A stretch of DNA of 64,000 nt from Daphnia pulex (lineage: Eukaryota > Arthropoda > Branchiopoda > Diplostraca > Daphniidae), in the NCBI RefSeq assembly GCF_021134715.1, contig NC_060024.1, positions 5,270,001 through 5,334,000 of the forward strand. The letters run 5' to 3'. Numbering within the stretch: position 1 is the first letter of the stretch; each line of letters starts with the position of its first letter. Both the position numbers and the translations under genes were made by a program. This document shows, piece after piece, positions 20,715 to 30,528 of the stretch. The notes beneath the pieces were generated by a model. That model was not told the DNA's origin, ran no database searches, and saw only the letters and a program-made list of their open reading frames with translations.

Positions 20715-23700
20715 ATATATGTACTATATGTACAAAACATGGAAACATGTATAGAAATATATATAGCAGTACATATGAATATACATAGAATATATATGTA
20801 TATATGGAAATATAAGAGGAAATATGTATGTGAACGAACCTTTGATGGTAGTAGATCCTTTGCTATATGGTCACGGTAAAGAATGGTTTCATCGATTTTG
20901 ACGTCTTTGCTTACGAAAATTTTTCCAGTTGTAGGAATGTAGATTCTCGATGCGTTTTGAGTTGAGCAGCGACCGACAAAGAAACCTTCTTGACTACGAG
21001 GTTCTAGTTTTGATGAAACGGTTGGGTTTCTGACAAAGGCTTTTGATCCAAATATCCTGATGTGAGTCATGTCGGGTTTCTTTTCATTCCAGTACTCGTA
21101 GGGGGTGAGTTGGGCAGTTCTTGATAGGACCCGATTCTTTATGTAGGTGGTGTATGAGATGGCTTCTGCCCACAAGCAGGCGGGTAGGCCACTTTCAATT
21201 ATCATACATCGGACTGGTTCTAAGAGGGTCCGGTTGAGACGTTCTGCTGAGCCGTTTTGTTCTGGTGTGTGAGGAGCGCTGGTTTCATGACGAATCCCAT
21301 GTTGGGCGAGCCACTCGGCGTTTTCTTTGTTGACATATTCTCCTTTGCCATTGTCCGAACGAAGTGTGAGCATGTAGAAGCCGGTTTCGTTTAAGAGAAG
21401 AGCGTGGTAAAGTCGAATCAAGGCCGGAACTTCATTCTTCCTTTTCATGAAGTAGACTGTCGTGTATCCGCTATAGTCGTCCTTGAATGTGACAAAGTAA
21501 CGGGCTCCTCCGATGCTTGTGGTGGCAATGGGACCCCATACGTCTGAGTGGGTCAGTTCACCGATCCTTGTTGCTCTGTTCCTTCCCGTTTTCAGAGGTA
21601 TTCTGGAAAATTTGCCAAGCTCGCAGTTGGAACAGAGTGTCGCTGGGATGTCACGGTCTCCATTGATGTTTAATCCAATGGTCAGATCTTCTTTTACCAT
21701 CTTCAGGAGTGTGTGGTAGCCTAAGTGACCTAAGCGGCGATGCCACGTGATGATTGATGCTCGAAGATCTGCTCCAAGCGCGACGAGAGTGAGAGGTTGG
21801 ATGTTGTCACTCTGGGTCGAATGAATGTCAGGTTTCATGTGGAGTTGGAATAAAGTCTCGTTTTGTTTCTCCCCGGTGAGGACTGTTTCGCCGTTTCTCT
21901 TAAAGAGAACCTGGGGAAAGATCAAAAAAAAATTGTGAATGGTTTGTTTTGTAACTGGTTCTGAGGATAATATGATACCTTGTTATCGTCAAATGTGACT
22001 ATTATACCATTGGCAGTTGCTGCACTCACGGAGAAGAGGTTTGAGCCAAGTCCAGGGACATATAGAACTTCCGTTAATGTCTTGGATGTTGTTGTCTGAT
22101 CAACTTCTACAATAACGTCAATGTTGCCGACGCCTAGAGCGTCCAGTTCAGAGTCTCCGATGCCTGGGATGAGAGAGAAAAGGTTTGAGATGAGAAGCTC
22201 GTTCCTTTTGGCCAAAAAAAACTTGATTATTTACCTTTAACAGACCAAGTGCCGGCTTTGATTGGTTTGAAGGTTGTGAAAAAGCTTCTTTGGTCACTCA
22301 TGTGTTTGGAAGCACCTGAGTCCACGAGGAATGTCAGTATACTTCTCGGATCCAGATTTGATAAAGACAATAGGGCGTTGGATGAATTGGATGGGTTGCC
22401 CCCACCTCTGCCTCTACCTCGTCCTCTTTCGTGGTGTTCCAGTTTGGGGGGTAGCCGTGTTTTTGGAAACAGACCTTTTCTTCATGGGTTGGGCTGTTGC
22501 AGTGGCCACAACGTGGCCGTTTGTCCACAAAGCCACCTTGCACCCCATGACGTTCTCTTCCAGATCCTCCGCGACCAGAGTTAAATCTTTGGCGGCTGGT
22601 GAATGCAGCTTCATTGTTGTGTTCCGTTTTTGTTTGGTAAGACTTCAGAACGCTTTCTTCAGTAATGAGTCGCTGCAGTAGATGGTCAAGAGTCCGGTCA
22701 TTCGCTGGGAGACTGGTCCAAACAGTCCTGACGATTCGGAAGTTTTCCGGAAGTGTTGCAAGGGCCTTGGAGACAAGTTGGACTTCAGGCAAGATCTGTT
22801 CTCTTTCTCTTAGCTGATCAGCTATGTTTGAGAGTTTTTGAATCATTGTTCTCATATCGTCTCCTGTTAAGGAGAGAAACTTGATCAGTAGGGAAAAAAA
22901 AATGAATGATATAAGAAAAGGTACCAGCTGTATGTTTGAAGTCGTAGTATTGTTGCCATAGAAGATGCAGCTGTTCTTCGGTTTGGAGCTGATATTGTAG
23001 ATTTAACTTCGCCCATATTTGTGCCGCATTGAGGCCAGGAGTGTATAAGTTTTCTTTCATTTTTTTTGTAATTGAGGCAAATATGAAGTTAATAGCGGTG
23101 ATGTTTTTCCTCGTCCATAGCCTTATGGCTGCATCATTCAGCAATTCACCAGCTTCATTTCGATCCTACAATAGAGGAAATATGATGTTAATATGATGAA
23201 CAAAAGAGTATTAACAAAGTATACATATTGAATGCAATTATACATATATGTGTAGAGATCAACTGCAGCGTTAAGGCTGATTAGATTGTTCTGTGTAAAA
23301 AAAGGCAATGGAATGGATACCATGCAAGCTTGTTGATGTGACTACACATTGAACAATAGAGTGAGCAGCGTTAGGGCTGATTGACAAAGTCTCTGAATAA
23401 TTACAGAGCAATCGAGCAGGCTGAGCAGTGAGCAGCATGAAGGCTGACTGATTTAAGTTTGCAAAGAGCAGTAAAAAATAAACAGCGTTAAGGCTGACTG
23501 TCTTGTCTTCTCAGTGACTGCAGTGCAGTATTGGAAAAATGAGCAGCATGGAGGCTGACTAATATCAGTTTTTCAAGTGAGAAATATTTAAAAAAGGCAG
23601 CGTTAAGGCTGAATGCAAAGTGCTGTTTGTTCTGATTAAGTGGATTGTCCATACGACAATCACACTCCTCAAACTGCATTGAACATTTAATAAGACATGT

Positions 23701-23925
23701 GCTGATAGAACGATACAGCTGAAATATTTACAAAAGGAATAGAATAAGTGAGATTGTTACCTCTTCTGGGAGTATTTCATTACCCAACACTACGTCTTTC
23801 AAGTCATGGTGTTGGAAGACTAAATCAATTTCAAAATTCCACTCTCGGTGGTTGGTGCCATCGAATTTTGGCAGGTAGGCAATTGCCCTTAAAGGTTGGT
23901 TATCTTGGATCTCGTTCTCGGCCAT
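18634..23925 (-). pseudogene. copia Gag-Pol polyprotein, unit C, six exons with a 1-nt deletion in exon 3
   Basis: Same exon layout as unit B: 23925-23761, 23165-22925, 22863-22235, 22163-21979, 21910-20840 and 20601-18634. Exon 3 is 629 nt rather than 630 because one T is missing from a TTTT run near 22428-22431. The frame therefore shifts just after the zinc knuckle, before the protease DSGA motif. Elsewhere unit C keeps the conserved residues that unit B has lost (ETYAPVAK, KQPEGF, QEGFFVG). The deletion would abolish Pol unless it is a sequencing error or is bypassed by frameshifting. The outer 5' LTR and primer-binding site are present. Confidence 0.82.
23265..23612 (-). repeat. six spaced copies of a 17-nt motif in copia intron 1
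   Basis: Intron 1 of unit C contains six copies of a motif with minus-strand consensus GTCAGCCTTAACGCTGC, or close variants, starting near 23265, 23365, 23432, 23483, 23543 and 23598, spaced 50-100 nt apart. The same set lies at 17511-17858 in unit B and 11751-12098 in unit A. The spacers differ from one another. The arrangement suggests repeated binding sites or short hairpins in the unspliced RNA; no function is known to me. Confidence 0.75.
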
Positions 23926-23950
23926 TGTCAGTCAGTGTTCAGCAACGTAA

Positions 23951-23966
23951 CTCTGGGCCCATAACC
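23951..23966 (-). promoter_or_regulatory. copia-type primer-binding site
   Basis: GGTTATGGGCCCAGAG follows the LTR end on the minus strand. The first 14 bases match the known primer-binding site of Drosophila copia, which pairs with an internal fragment of initiator tRNA-Met. The same site is at 18212-18197 (unit B) and 12452-12437 (unit A). Confidence 0.8.
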
Positions 23967-24228
23967 TGTTGAGTTTTGTGACTGAACATTAGACAACGAG
24001 CGTGATTTGACAAGATATTGTATTACAGATACCATGGATGACACAGAATATAATTTAGATAAGTCTTACCCTATGACCGGTTCTTAAGAGAGTGAAGGGA
24101 CTGTCACATGGACAGGTAGCAGACGTCAACTATATCTTCCATGAGACATCTAACGGGAATGGGGTTAAGCAACACTAAGGTTAAGCAACACCACTTGGGT
24201 GCGCTTGAGTTGGAAGGAAATCACAACA
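23967..24228 (-). repeat. outer 5' LTR of the copia array (unit C)
   Basis: Third 262-bp LTR and the upstream boundary of the array in the direction of transcription. The match to the internal LTRs ends exactly at the terminal TGTTG (24228), after which unrelated sequence begins. This marks the true LTR edge. Confidence 0.88.
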
Positions 24229-24635
24229 GAGCCATTATGACTTTGTGAATACAGAGCGAATATGAAACATAACTTCTTGAGCTACGGAGCACAACTGGTA
24301 ACTGAAGCTGTCTATTTCACAAGGTTTTCTTCGTTAAAAAGTACACCAGGGACCAGTGGGAAATAACCCCTCGATTCCTCGAATTGGCTTCACATAAACT
24401 CCGTGAATTATGAGTCACATGGTCTACTCTGCCTATACCAGAGCGAGTCCTTATCCGGCTATCCCTCACAAAATTTAAATCATCCGCCTTACACATTTTG
24501 AGAATTCGTCCGCTAAAGATGAAGGGAGGGCATTAGCCGCTAGATGGCGCGCCGAAAAGTGTCATTCCCTAATATGTGTCCCATCTCCTTATCTCTGGTT
24601 CAAGCTTGAACAAACACTCAAAAAGACAACATTCA
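24229..24635. other. flank right of the copia array, no gene seen
   Basis: About 400 bp with no credible ORF or RNA gene. A GCTAGATGGCGC sequence at about 24538 resembles a short motif at about 1612-1624 on the opposite strand, perhaps the edge of an old repeat. Confidence 0.3.
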
Positions 24636-25545
24636 ATGGAATTTGAGAATTCTTTTTCGAAACATAATTCCATAGCGACGAAATTGGCTACGCCTGACAT
24701 CCAAGAAGCATTGCGCTTGATGAAATCTACCGTTTTTGGGAAAGAGCAATTCGAAGTTTTATTGGATCCAGAACTGTTAGTATATATGTCATCAATTATT
24801 TTTATTTTTTATAACAATTCAACAGCTAACGATTCTTTTATTTCCCTACCTAAATTTGCACCTTCGCAGAATGGAAACCAACAAACACGAAACATCTACT
24901 TTTAGAGTAAAATACCAGAGAAGGTTATTCTCAGTTGTTACCCTCGAATACATTGTGTCTTTCTCTCCTGATTATCATAGGAGGTAAATGAGATTCAGAA
25001 GCCAAAGACTAGTTTTCATTTTGACACGTAGAATTATATTTGGAATTTGGACGAATATACTTATATGTCCGACTCCTCTACTTTAAATGTTGCTAATTTT
25101 TTAATGTTTTCCTCCTTCAGGACCTCCGCACGAAAACCATGCATGCCAAAGTCTGATGCTGTAGACGTACATCCGATTCATCTTTTTGCCCAGCCTGTCG
25201 AAGAAGTGGATAGCTTGAAGGACGTAACGAAAGGTAGGTAGCCGGGAAAGCGGCTCGAAGGGCTCGCACAACCCAGTCGGAGGAAAAGGACGAGCTCCAA
25301 CTCTGCTAAACAGGCTTGGGCGAATCAGAAGACGAAGACTCCAGCTCGACAGACGAGGACAAACGCAGATTCTACCGGGATTTGGAGCGGATTCCAGCAT
25401 TCGCCGCAGCTTACGCCAGAAACGAAGAGGCAAGAGCAGCACGTCTTCACTTCAATGCTCGACCAGGACCAGGAGGTACACCAGGGGGAGAGAAACGAGG
25501 TTGGCGAACGAGTAATTGCCAACATTGTATTCTTAGGTTATGGCA
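24636..25545 (+). CDS. possible spliced gene of unknown function (exon-like pieces)
   Basis: Three pieces look like exons but cannot be joined confidently. The first, 24636-24779, runs from ATG (MEFENSFSKH) for 48 codons to a GTATAT donor. A second, 25121-25233, is bounded by a CCTTCAG acceptor and a GTAGGT donor and reads TSARKPCMPK onward in one frame. A third open stretch, about 25316-25545, begins with an acidic serine run (SEDEDSSSTDED). Its phase cannot be fixed because two other frames are also open there. No domain is recognised. It may be a small host gene, a decayed one, or a retroelement leader ORF. Confidence 0.25.
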
Positions 25546-25802
25546 GCAAAAAAACTGCTAAATACAATTGGTAAAAACTAAAATGCATTCTTAGAGCGGA
25601 TCGTTACTCCTCGACTGCATGTGAATAGGTTTATCTGTGTGTCAACCGATAGGGCACTTACTGATGTAATTTTTTTTACTTGTTGAAGGTATCAGTGTTC
25701 ATGTACACGAACATCCTGCAAACATTTGAAAAAGATAAAAATAAAGAATTGGCAGGTGCGAAAGCAAAAAATATAGAGCTGCAAAAGAAAAAGGGAGATT
25801 TG

Positions 25803-25895
25803 ACTACAATTTTCAGGAGTGGCAGCTTTACTACTAAAACCGCATATAATTAGATGGTCTTTAGCTCTCGTCATTGCAACGTAGAGTAGTCTTAC
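25803..25895 (-). pseudogene. AddA/UvrD-type helicase motif VI fragment
   Basis: The minus-strand frame reads VRLLYVAMTRAKDHLIICG, then GFSSKAATPENC. This matches motif VI of superfamily-1 DNA helicases (LLYVAMTRAKD...), and the CG...P-E-N-C continuation is like the C-terminal part of alphaproteobacterial AddA. AddA works with AddB in double-strand-break repair in bacteria. A stop lies four codons before the fragment and the similarity ends after it, so only about 31 residues survive. Eukaryotic SF1 helicases and some transposon helicases carry a similar motif, so bacterial origin is an inference supported by the surrounding AT-rich sequence. Confidence 0.5.
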
Positions 25896-25994
25896 ATAAA
25901 TTAACTACTATTATCATAAATGTTAATAAATACCAATTATTTAATTTTCTTTCACAAAACTCAAATAAACCAAAATAATAAAAAATAAAAAATA

Positions 25995-26105
25995 ATGCGT
26001 TCTTTAGATAAGAATAAAGATTTATTAATTCTAAAAAATACAAAGGCCGAAAATAAAGAAAAATATAAAATTTTTTTTTTGAATTGTAAAAATAATGAAA
26101 GTTGA
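25995..26105 (+). CDS. 36-aa lysine-rich small ORF, unknown
   Basis: ATG-initiated ORF rich in Lys, Asn and Ile, ending in a TGA that overlaps the start of the next ORF by 11 nt. No domain recognised. The overlap is of the kind seen in bacterial operons, but chance is possible at this length. Confidence 0.25.
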   Translation: MRSLDKNKDLLILKNTKAENKEKYKIFFLNCKNNES

Positions 26106-26241
26106 AATCAAAGAGTTATTTGATCTTTCTGAAATTCCTGAAAGAATTGAGATTTACGATAATAAAAATTTAAGCTTGGATCTCAGTTATTTTTATATAG
26201 TTTTAGCTATATTCGTTATAGTGTATCATTATTTAAGGTAA
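26095..26241 (+). CDS. 48-aa small ORF with a C-terminal membrane segment, unknown
   Basis: Starts MKVEIKELFDLSEI and ends with a hydrophobic run (YFYIVLAIFVIVYHYL) long enough to span a membrane. A charged N-terminus followed by one C-terminal membrane segment is a plausible small membrane protein. It overlaps the upstream ORF and lies in the AT-rich island. No homologue is recognised. Confidence 0.25.
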   Translation: MKVEIKELFDLSEIPERIEIYDNKNLSLDLSYFYIVLAIFVIVYHYLR

Positions 26242-26515
26242 GAAGAAAGGCTTGTTTATTATTTTTCCATACATTTAATATTTTTAGTAACTTCTGTATC
26301 AATATTGAAGTTATTTTTCTAATAAATTTTAATTAGTAATTAAATAGCTTTTTTAGCGAAAATTTATAAGATTTTCTAGGAATAGTTATTCATATTTCAA
26401 AAAAATCTTGAACAATACGCCCTTCATAAAATAACGGTACGATTATATATTGAGCCGTATTTAGATTTTATCATTAAAGATAAAGACTTATTACGTGAAA
26501 TTTAGGGAATATATA

Positions 26516-26629
26516 ATGAGAATAGAACCCGACTCTAAAAAATTATACCAGCATAAAATTTCTTTATTGGAGATGGAATCCGCAATAAAAGAACAAAATA
26601 AAGATTATGGAATCAAATTAGATTTTTAG
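26516..26629 (+). CDS. 37-aa ORF, probable decayed coding fragment
   Basis: Reads MRIEPDSKKLYQHKISLLEM onward and ends in TAG. Just upstream, in another frame, a stretch ending in KDKDLLREI and a stop also looks coding. Together they may be remnants of one or two bacterial genes broken by frameshifts. Function unknown. Confidence 0.25.
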   Translation: MRIEPDSKKLYQHKISLLEMESAIKEQNKDYGIKLDF

Positions 26630-27343
26630 AAAATTTTATTTATTCTATTACTTATTTCATTTACAAAATTTGGAAAATCAGATTCTTGTAATTCTTTCTT
26701 ATAACTATCGTTAGCTAAAATTTAAGAATTTAGGACTAACATTCCAAGGAGCGGTAGAACATAATTTTAAAGAGAAAACCCAGAGGAGTTGATTAACAAT
26801 AGCTGGATGCAAGATGTGTTTACTCAATGCGATATTAATGTTGAGGCTTTGCTTGACTTAACTCACCTTTAACCCATTCATATAAAGATTTTTAAAAAAT
26901 TGGATTAACTATTTCTTCAAAAATCTTTTTTAAAAATAGGATTAACTATTTCTTCAAAAATCTTATTAATTTTCGTAAAAAATCTCTTTAATTATCCATT
27001 AAAACTATTTCGTTAACAGTGCCTTGGCCTGATCTTTTAACAAATCAGATACATTATTCGAAATTTGATTTTGCACGTGTCATTGCTTAGCTCCTAATTA
27101 AATTAATTTATACCATACGGTAGAAAATATTTTTTAAATATTATATCCGTGAAAAAAAGAAGAGCTCCAAAAGACGACGAGCTGAGGGCGCTCTAAAGGA
27201 AAATGGATGATTTGTGTCTAAGATGTTAGAGGGGGATGCAGATTTGAGTGTGTGAGTTACAGGAAGTGTCGAACAATTTGTTTTTAAAATTGAAAAGAAT
27301 TGTCCTGGTTGGTACAAGCTTAATTTTTTTTTCTTTCATTGAG

Positions 27344-27550
27344 TACCAGTGTGATGCACCATCAAACGAATGTTATTTATCGTATAAAGACCCACGAAGT
27401 TTGAATCGCCATATCAAGGATAAAAATCGTAATATCAATCCGGCAATCATCAATCCCGTTGCAAAAATTATGCTTTCTAAAAAAATTTCGTCCCGGAAGG
27501 TCCCCGCAAAATTACCTTCCTCAAAATCTTCTCCCAGCAAGATTTTTTAA
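27344..27550 (+). CDS. exon-like zinc-finger-like piece, unknown
   Basis: A pyrimidine tract ending in GAG at 27343 precedes an open frame of about 68 codons. It starts YQCDAPSNEC and continues to SLNRHIKDKN, a C-x6-C...H arrangement loosely like a C2H2 finger with the last ligand unclear. A lysine/serine-rich tail ends in TAA. No partner exon was found. It may be part of a transposase or a decayed gene. Confidence 0.25.
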   Translation, partial: YQCDAPSNECYLSYKDPRSLNRHIKDKNRNINPAIINPVAKIMLSKKISSRKVPAKLPSSKSSPSKIF

Positions 27551-28118
27551 AATAATTTTTTATAACATTAAGTCACGCAGCAGGTATAGTGCAAATTACT
27601 AACCAATCTTATTTGTCCCTCCGCAGATCTGAACGAGTTTCTATCTAACCCATCTAACGGCTCATCCATTGAACCGCCCAGAGAAATCTGGTAGAGAATT
27701 GTCCCTGATAATTCTACATACTATAATTTTCATTGTAGTCTAGGGTCATTGATGACAATTCCAACGAACCATTGAGGGATCTTAGTCACAAATTGTGAAC
27801 GAAAGTTAGGTGAATTACAAATTAAAGAGTTCGCTCTCATAAAAATGAAAATGTTCCTTTTGAAAAAATGAGCTTATTAAATGAGAAATTAAGGCGAGAG
27901 AAAGCGAGAGACAGCGACCTGTCGATGAGAGAGTGGGTCGTGTTCTGCCGATTCTAGAACAAAGAAAGAGGGGTGTTGAAATTCGGGGTTGAGAGAAGAC
28001 AGCAAATAAATTAGGGGGTGCAACATTGCCACATAAATTTGGGAGAAAAATGAAAATATAGGGATATACGACATATTTTTTTACATTTGTTTCTATCTGT
28101 CAACTGAGCCGTCGTTGA
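27551..28118. other. no gene seen
   Basis: About 570 bp of AT-rich sequence with stops in all frames and no conserved motif or RNA-like fold noticed. The minus-strand ORF at 27889-28074 is hydrophobic but has no start context or family match that I recognise. Confidence 0.3.
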
Positions 28119-28272
28119 AACTTATCATCTGCTAAAGAGCCTCAGGCATTTGCCTCACTTTGTCTTGGTGGGTTTTGGATGGAGGTGGGTGTTGAGAGTA
28201 TTTGATTGGTCAGTTTGGATGGTCAGACAAAACGGGACGCAATGCCTGAAGCTCTCTAGCAGATGATAAGTT
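28119..28272. mobile_element. 154-bp MITE-like element with 32-bp terminal inverted repeats
   Basis: The first 32 bases (28119-28150, starting AACTTATCATCTGCT) are the reverse complement of the last 32 (28241-28272) except for two mismatches. The 90-bp centre has no ORF. Size and structure fit a miniature inverted-repeat element mobilised by a DNA transposase in trans. No obvious target-site duplication flanks it, so the true ends may lie a few bases away. Confidence 0.7.
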
Positions 28273-29230
28273 CCTGCATCAATTTTAACTTAAATTTTTT
28301 TCAAATCAAATATGATCATTTTTTTCACTTTTTAAATTTCTCGCCACCAAGAGGCGCAACCTAAGATTTTGTGACTGTCTTACTGATGGTGGAAATTTAA
28401 AAAAAAAAAGCGCTGACGTCACAACATCATAAAAATAGGAGAAATGAGGTCCGATTGATCCCATCTCTCTCTGTGCTCCTTCAAAAACACAGTCACACAC
28501 AAAACTAGCAGCTTAATGAGATAGCAAGAAACGCAAGAACTTTTAACATTTCAGAGATAACGCTAAGCCGTTGCGCTCGAGTAGAAACTCGACGACCAAC
28601 TGACGAAAATGGCAAATAATCAGATACACGAAATCAGATAAACAGGTAAGAGATCAGGTAAACAGTGTAATGGTAAAATGATGATAAGGATTGTTTACAA
28701 AGAGATGATGACGATGATGATGCCGAGTCCAACAGTCGCTGACGGTGAGAAACGTGGAGTCAACTGACGGGAATGATATCTAGCACATCACAATATCTCA
28801 GGTAGTTCGATATGGGAGGACCATTCTTATCAATTCTACACCACAAAGTGAACATAAGGCAAGAACTGGTTTCAGTAACTCACACCAGTTGGCGAGTCAA
28901 GTAACGACAGCGATGGCGTGATCGTTCTGCTCTTCGTTCAAAACGATACATCCCAGTCGAAAAAATGACCAACTCCAAGTAATGTACAAGTTCAAACATT
29001 GATTAAAAATAAGAATAGCCTATTAGAGTCGTTAACGTCTAGATCAAACCCCCATCCCTCAGAAAAATATTTTAAAAAAAGCGGGCAAGTTATTTGGGTA
29101 TGTTCATCAGAATTCAAAATAAAATGAGTTGCAATGTCCTTGATGTTTAAAGTTTACAGCGACAATTGTAAGGGAAACATTTGTTTGAATGTCGATATTG
29201 TTGAAGATGTTGCCAAACCGTGATGGTTGC
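28273..29230. other. non-coding stretch upstream of Gypsy-1; may hold its lost 5' end
   Basis: No gene is supported. A GATGATGACGATGATGATG microsatellite lies at about 28704-28722, and a partial palindrome around TTTAAATTTC/GAAATTTAAA flanks 28333-28410. The 5' LTR of Gypsy-1 would be expected here, but no second copy exists in the window to define it, since its 3' end has been cut by Gypsy-2. Confidence 0.3.
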
Positions 29231-29420
29231 CGAACCCCACCCAACTGTTTAGTACTACCTTCTTTGGAGACCAACAGTAAATACAGAGGCAGATACTAAC
29301 ATTTTTGATAACGTGGATGAATTTATTCGACTACCGGTAGATGATATAATTAAACGTTTGCAAGAAGAACAGATAACTGGCTCGCCGGACTGAAGAGATA
29401 GAGCTAGATTCCTAGACCGA

Positions 29421-29798
29421 TTGTGGAGAGCAGATTTATCGCCAGAGTTTGATTGGAACACTTATTCCGGAGAATTAAACGAAGCAACAGGCTTTAGAGG
29501 GTGGGAGAGTGACGACGATACCTTTAGTAATTATAATCTCGATTTAATATACCCATATCAGGAAGATAGCGACGACGATACCCTTAGTACTTTTGATCTT
29601 GATTTACTATACCCAGACGACGGTATGGCTTTAACACAGGCAGCAATCAACACATTGCAGGTAGCAGGACAAAATAATACGGCAGCATTAGTAACAGGCA
29701 TGCGTACCTTAGCAGCACAGAGAAAACTAGAAAATATTTCAATTTTTTCAGGCGAAAGTAATTGTCCGTTAGTCATAGAAGAATGGTTTAAACTTTAA
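29421..29798 (+). pseudogene. Gypsy-1 leader/N-terminal Gag region, acidic
   Basis: An acidic ORF that repeats a DSDDDT.S..LDL.YP unit twice and then reads into a Gag-like helical region (ALTQAAINTLQVAGQNN). Upstream in the same frame, past one stop, the sequence FIRLPVDDIIKRL is open, so the original ORF started further left. The acidic part may be a separate accessory region; compare the unknown ORFs at 47450 and 55104. Confidence 0.5.
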
Positions 29799-30528
29799 AA
29801 TAGCGGAAAGAACAGCCCGGTTAGCAGGATGAAACGAGGAACGAAAGACAGCATTTTTTCAAGAAAAATTAAGTAAGTCAGCAGCCAATTTTAATGACTC
29901 TTTGACAGCGCAACAAAGAGACGTGTACGCAGACTGGAAAACGTTACTTATAGCGGGGTTACATGATAATACGACAAAAGCTATTTTTAAAAAGGGAGAA
30001 TTAAAAGATTTAAAACAAGAACCAGGCGAAAGAGTCAGAGACTTTCAAACACGTATAGACGACATGTATCGGATAGCTTATGGGGCAGGGCCAGCGAATA
30101 GCAACGACGCTAACGTAGTATTAGTCCGTGACGACATGAAAAGAGAAATTCTTTTGGCAGGCCTACGCAGAGAAATCGCCACCCTAGTTTGGAATAGAGT
30201 AGAAGCCGATGCGACGTACGCTAATACAGTAGATACAGCGATAGAATGCAAAAAAGTGACCGAAGTAAAAAAGATAGCAAAGAGTAAAGATATAACTTCT
30301 GCAGTTTCAGTCATTTCCCAAGAAAACGAGAAAAACGCGGCAAAGATAAAAGAATTGGAAGGTCTGATTCACAAACTGTTGACGAAACCGGTCTCACCTC
30401 CGACGGCATCAATGTCAGTCGATTTGGGAGACCCAGCAGTAATCGCAGCCTTCAACACATACAACAACGCGCAAACAAATTTCCCGAAACAGTTCGTTTC
30501 CCGGAAAATAACAGAAGCCGCAGCGTAA
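29799..30528 (+). pseudogene. Gypsy-1 Gag capsid-like region
   Basis: The ORF from 29902 reads through a helical region with the gypsy-type features QTRIDDMYRIAYG, MKREILLAGLRREI and a coiled tail, then a stop at 30528. The stretch 29799-29901 is in another frame but continues the same protein, so at least one frameshift is present. Gag assembles the particle and binds genomic RNA. Confidence 0.65.

Larger units (their letters stand above)
10261..24228 (-). mobile_element. head-to-tail array of an intron-containing Ty1/copia LTR retrotransposon
   Basis: Three copies of one copia element lie on the minus strand: LTR 24228-23967, unit C 23966-18475, LTR 18474-18213, unit B 18212-12715, LTR 12714-12453, and unit A 12452-10261, which is cut off inside the integrase region. 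The period is 5,754-5,760 bp and the copies differ by scattered single bases and short indels. Units share single LTRs rather than each having two, so the array looks like product of LTR-LTR recombination or insertion of a tandem form. The right edge is clean: identity ends at 24228 on the LTR terminus. The left edge abuts the P-type remnant, so no target duplication can be checked. Confidence 0.93.
25690..27170. other. AT-rich island with bacterial-looking coding fragments
   Basis: This stretch is much richer in A and T than its neighbours and contains short reading frames whose composition (lysine, asparagine, isoleucine, glutamate) is that of AT-rich bacteria. A helicase motif lies on the minus strand at 25895-25803 and overlapping small ORFs at 25995-26241. 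Another ORF sits at 26516-26629, and coherent but start-less stretches lie at about 26796-26871 (plus) and 26720-26636 (minus). Fragments in both orientations, each ended by stops, suggest decayed bacterial DNA, perhaps from an intracellular alphaproteobacterium. Composition alone could also arise in host repeats. A 40-bp tandem duplication lies at about 26887-26968. Confidence 0.4.

Noticed and set aside
23265..23612. Spaced short repeats resembling a CRISPR array
   Set aside because: Repeats are only about 17 nt and imperfect, spacers vary from 33 to 85 nt, and they lie in a retrotransposon intron of a eukaryote.
10261..24228. Copia array as an assembly artefact
   Set aside because: Units have distinct substitutions, different TA-tract lengths, a unit-specific deletion and a unit-specific truncation, so they are not copies of one read set; long reads would settle it.
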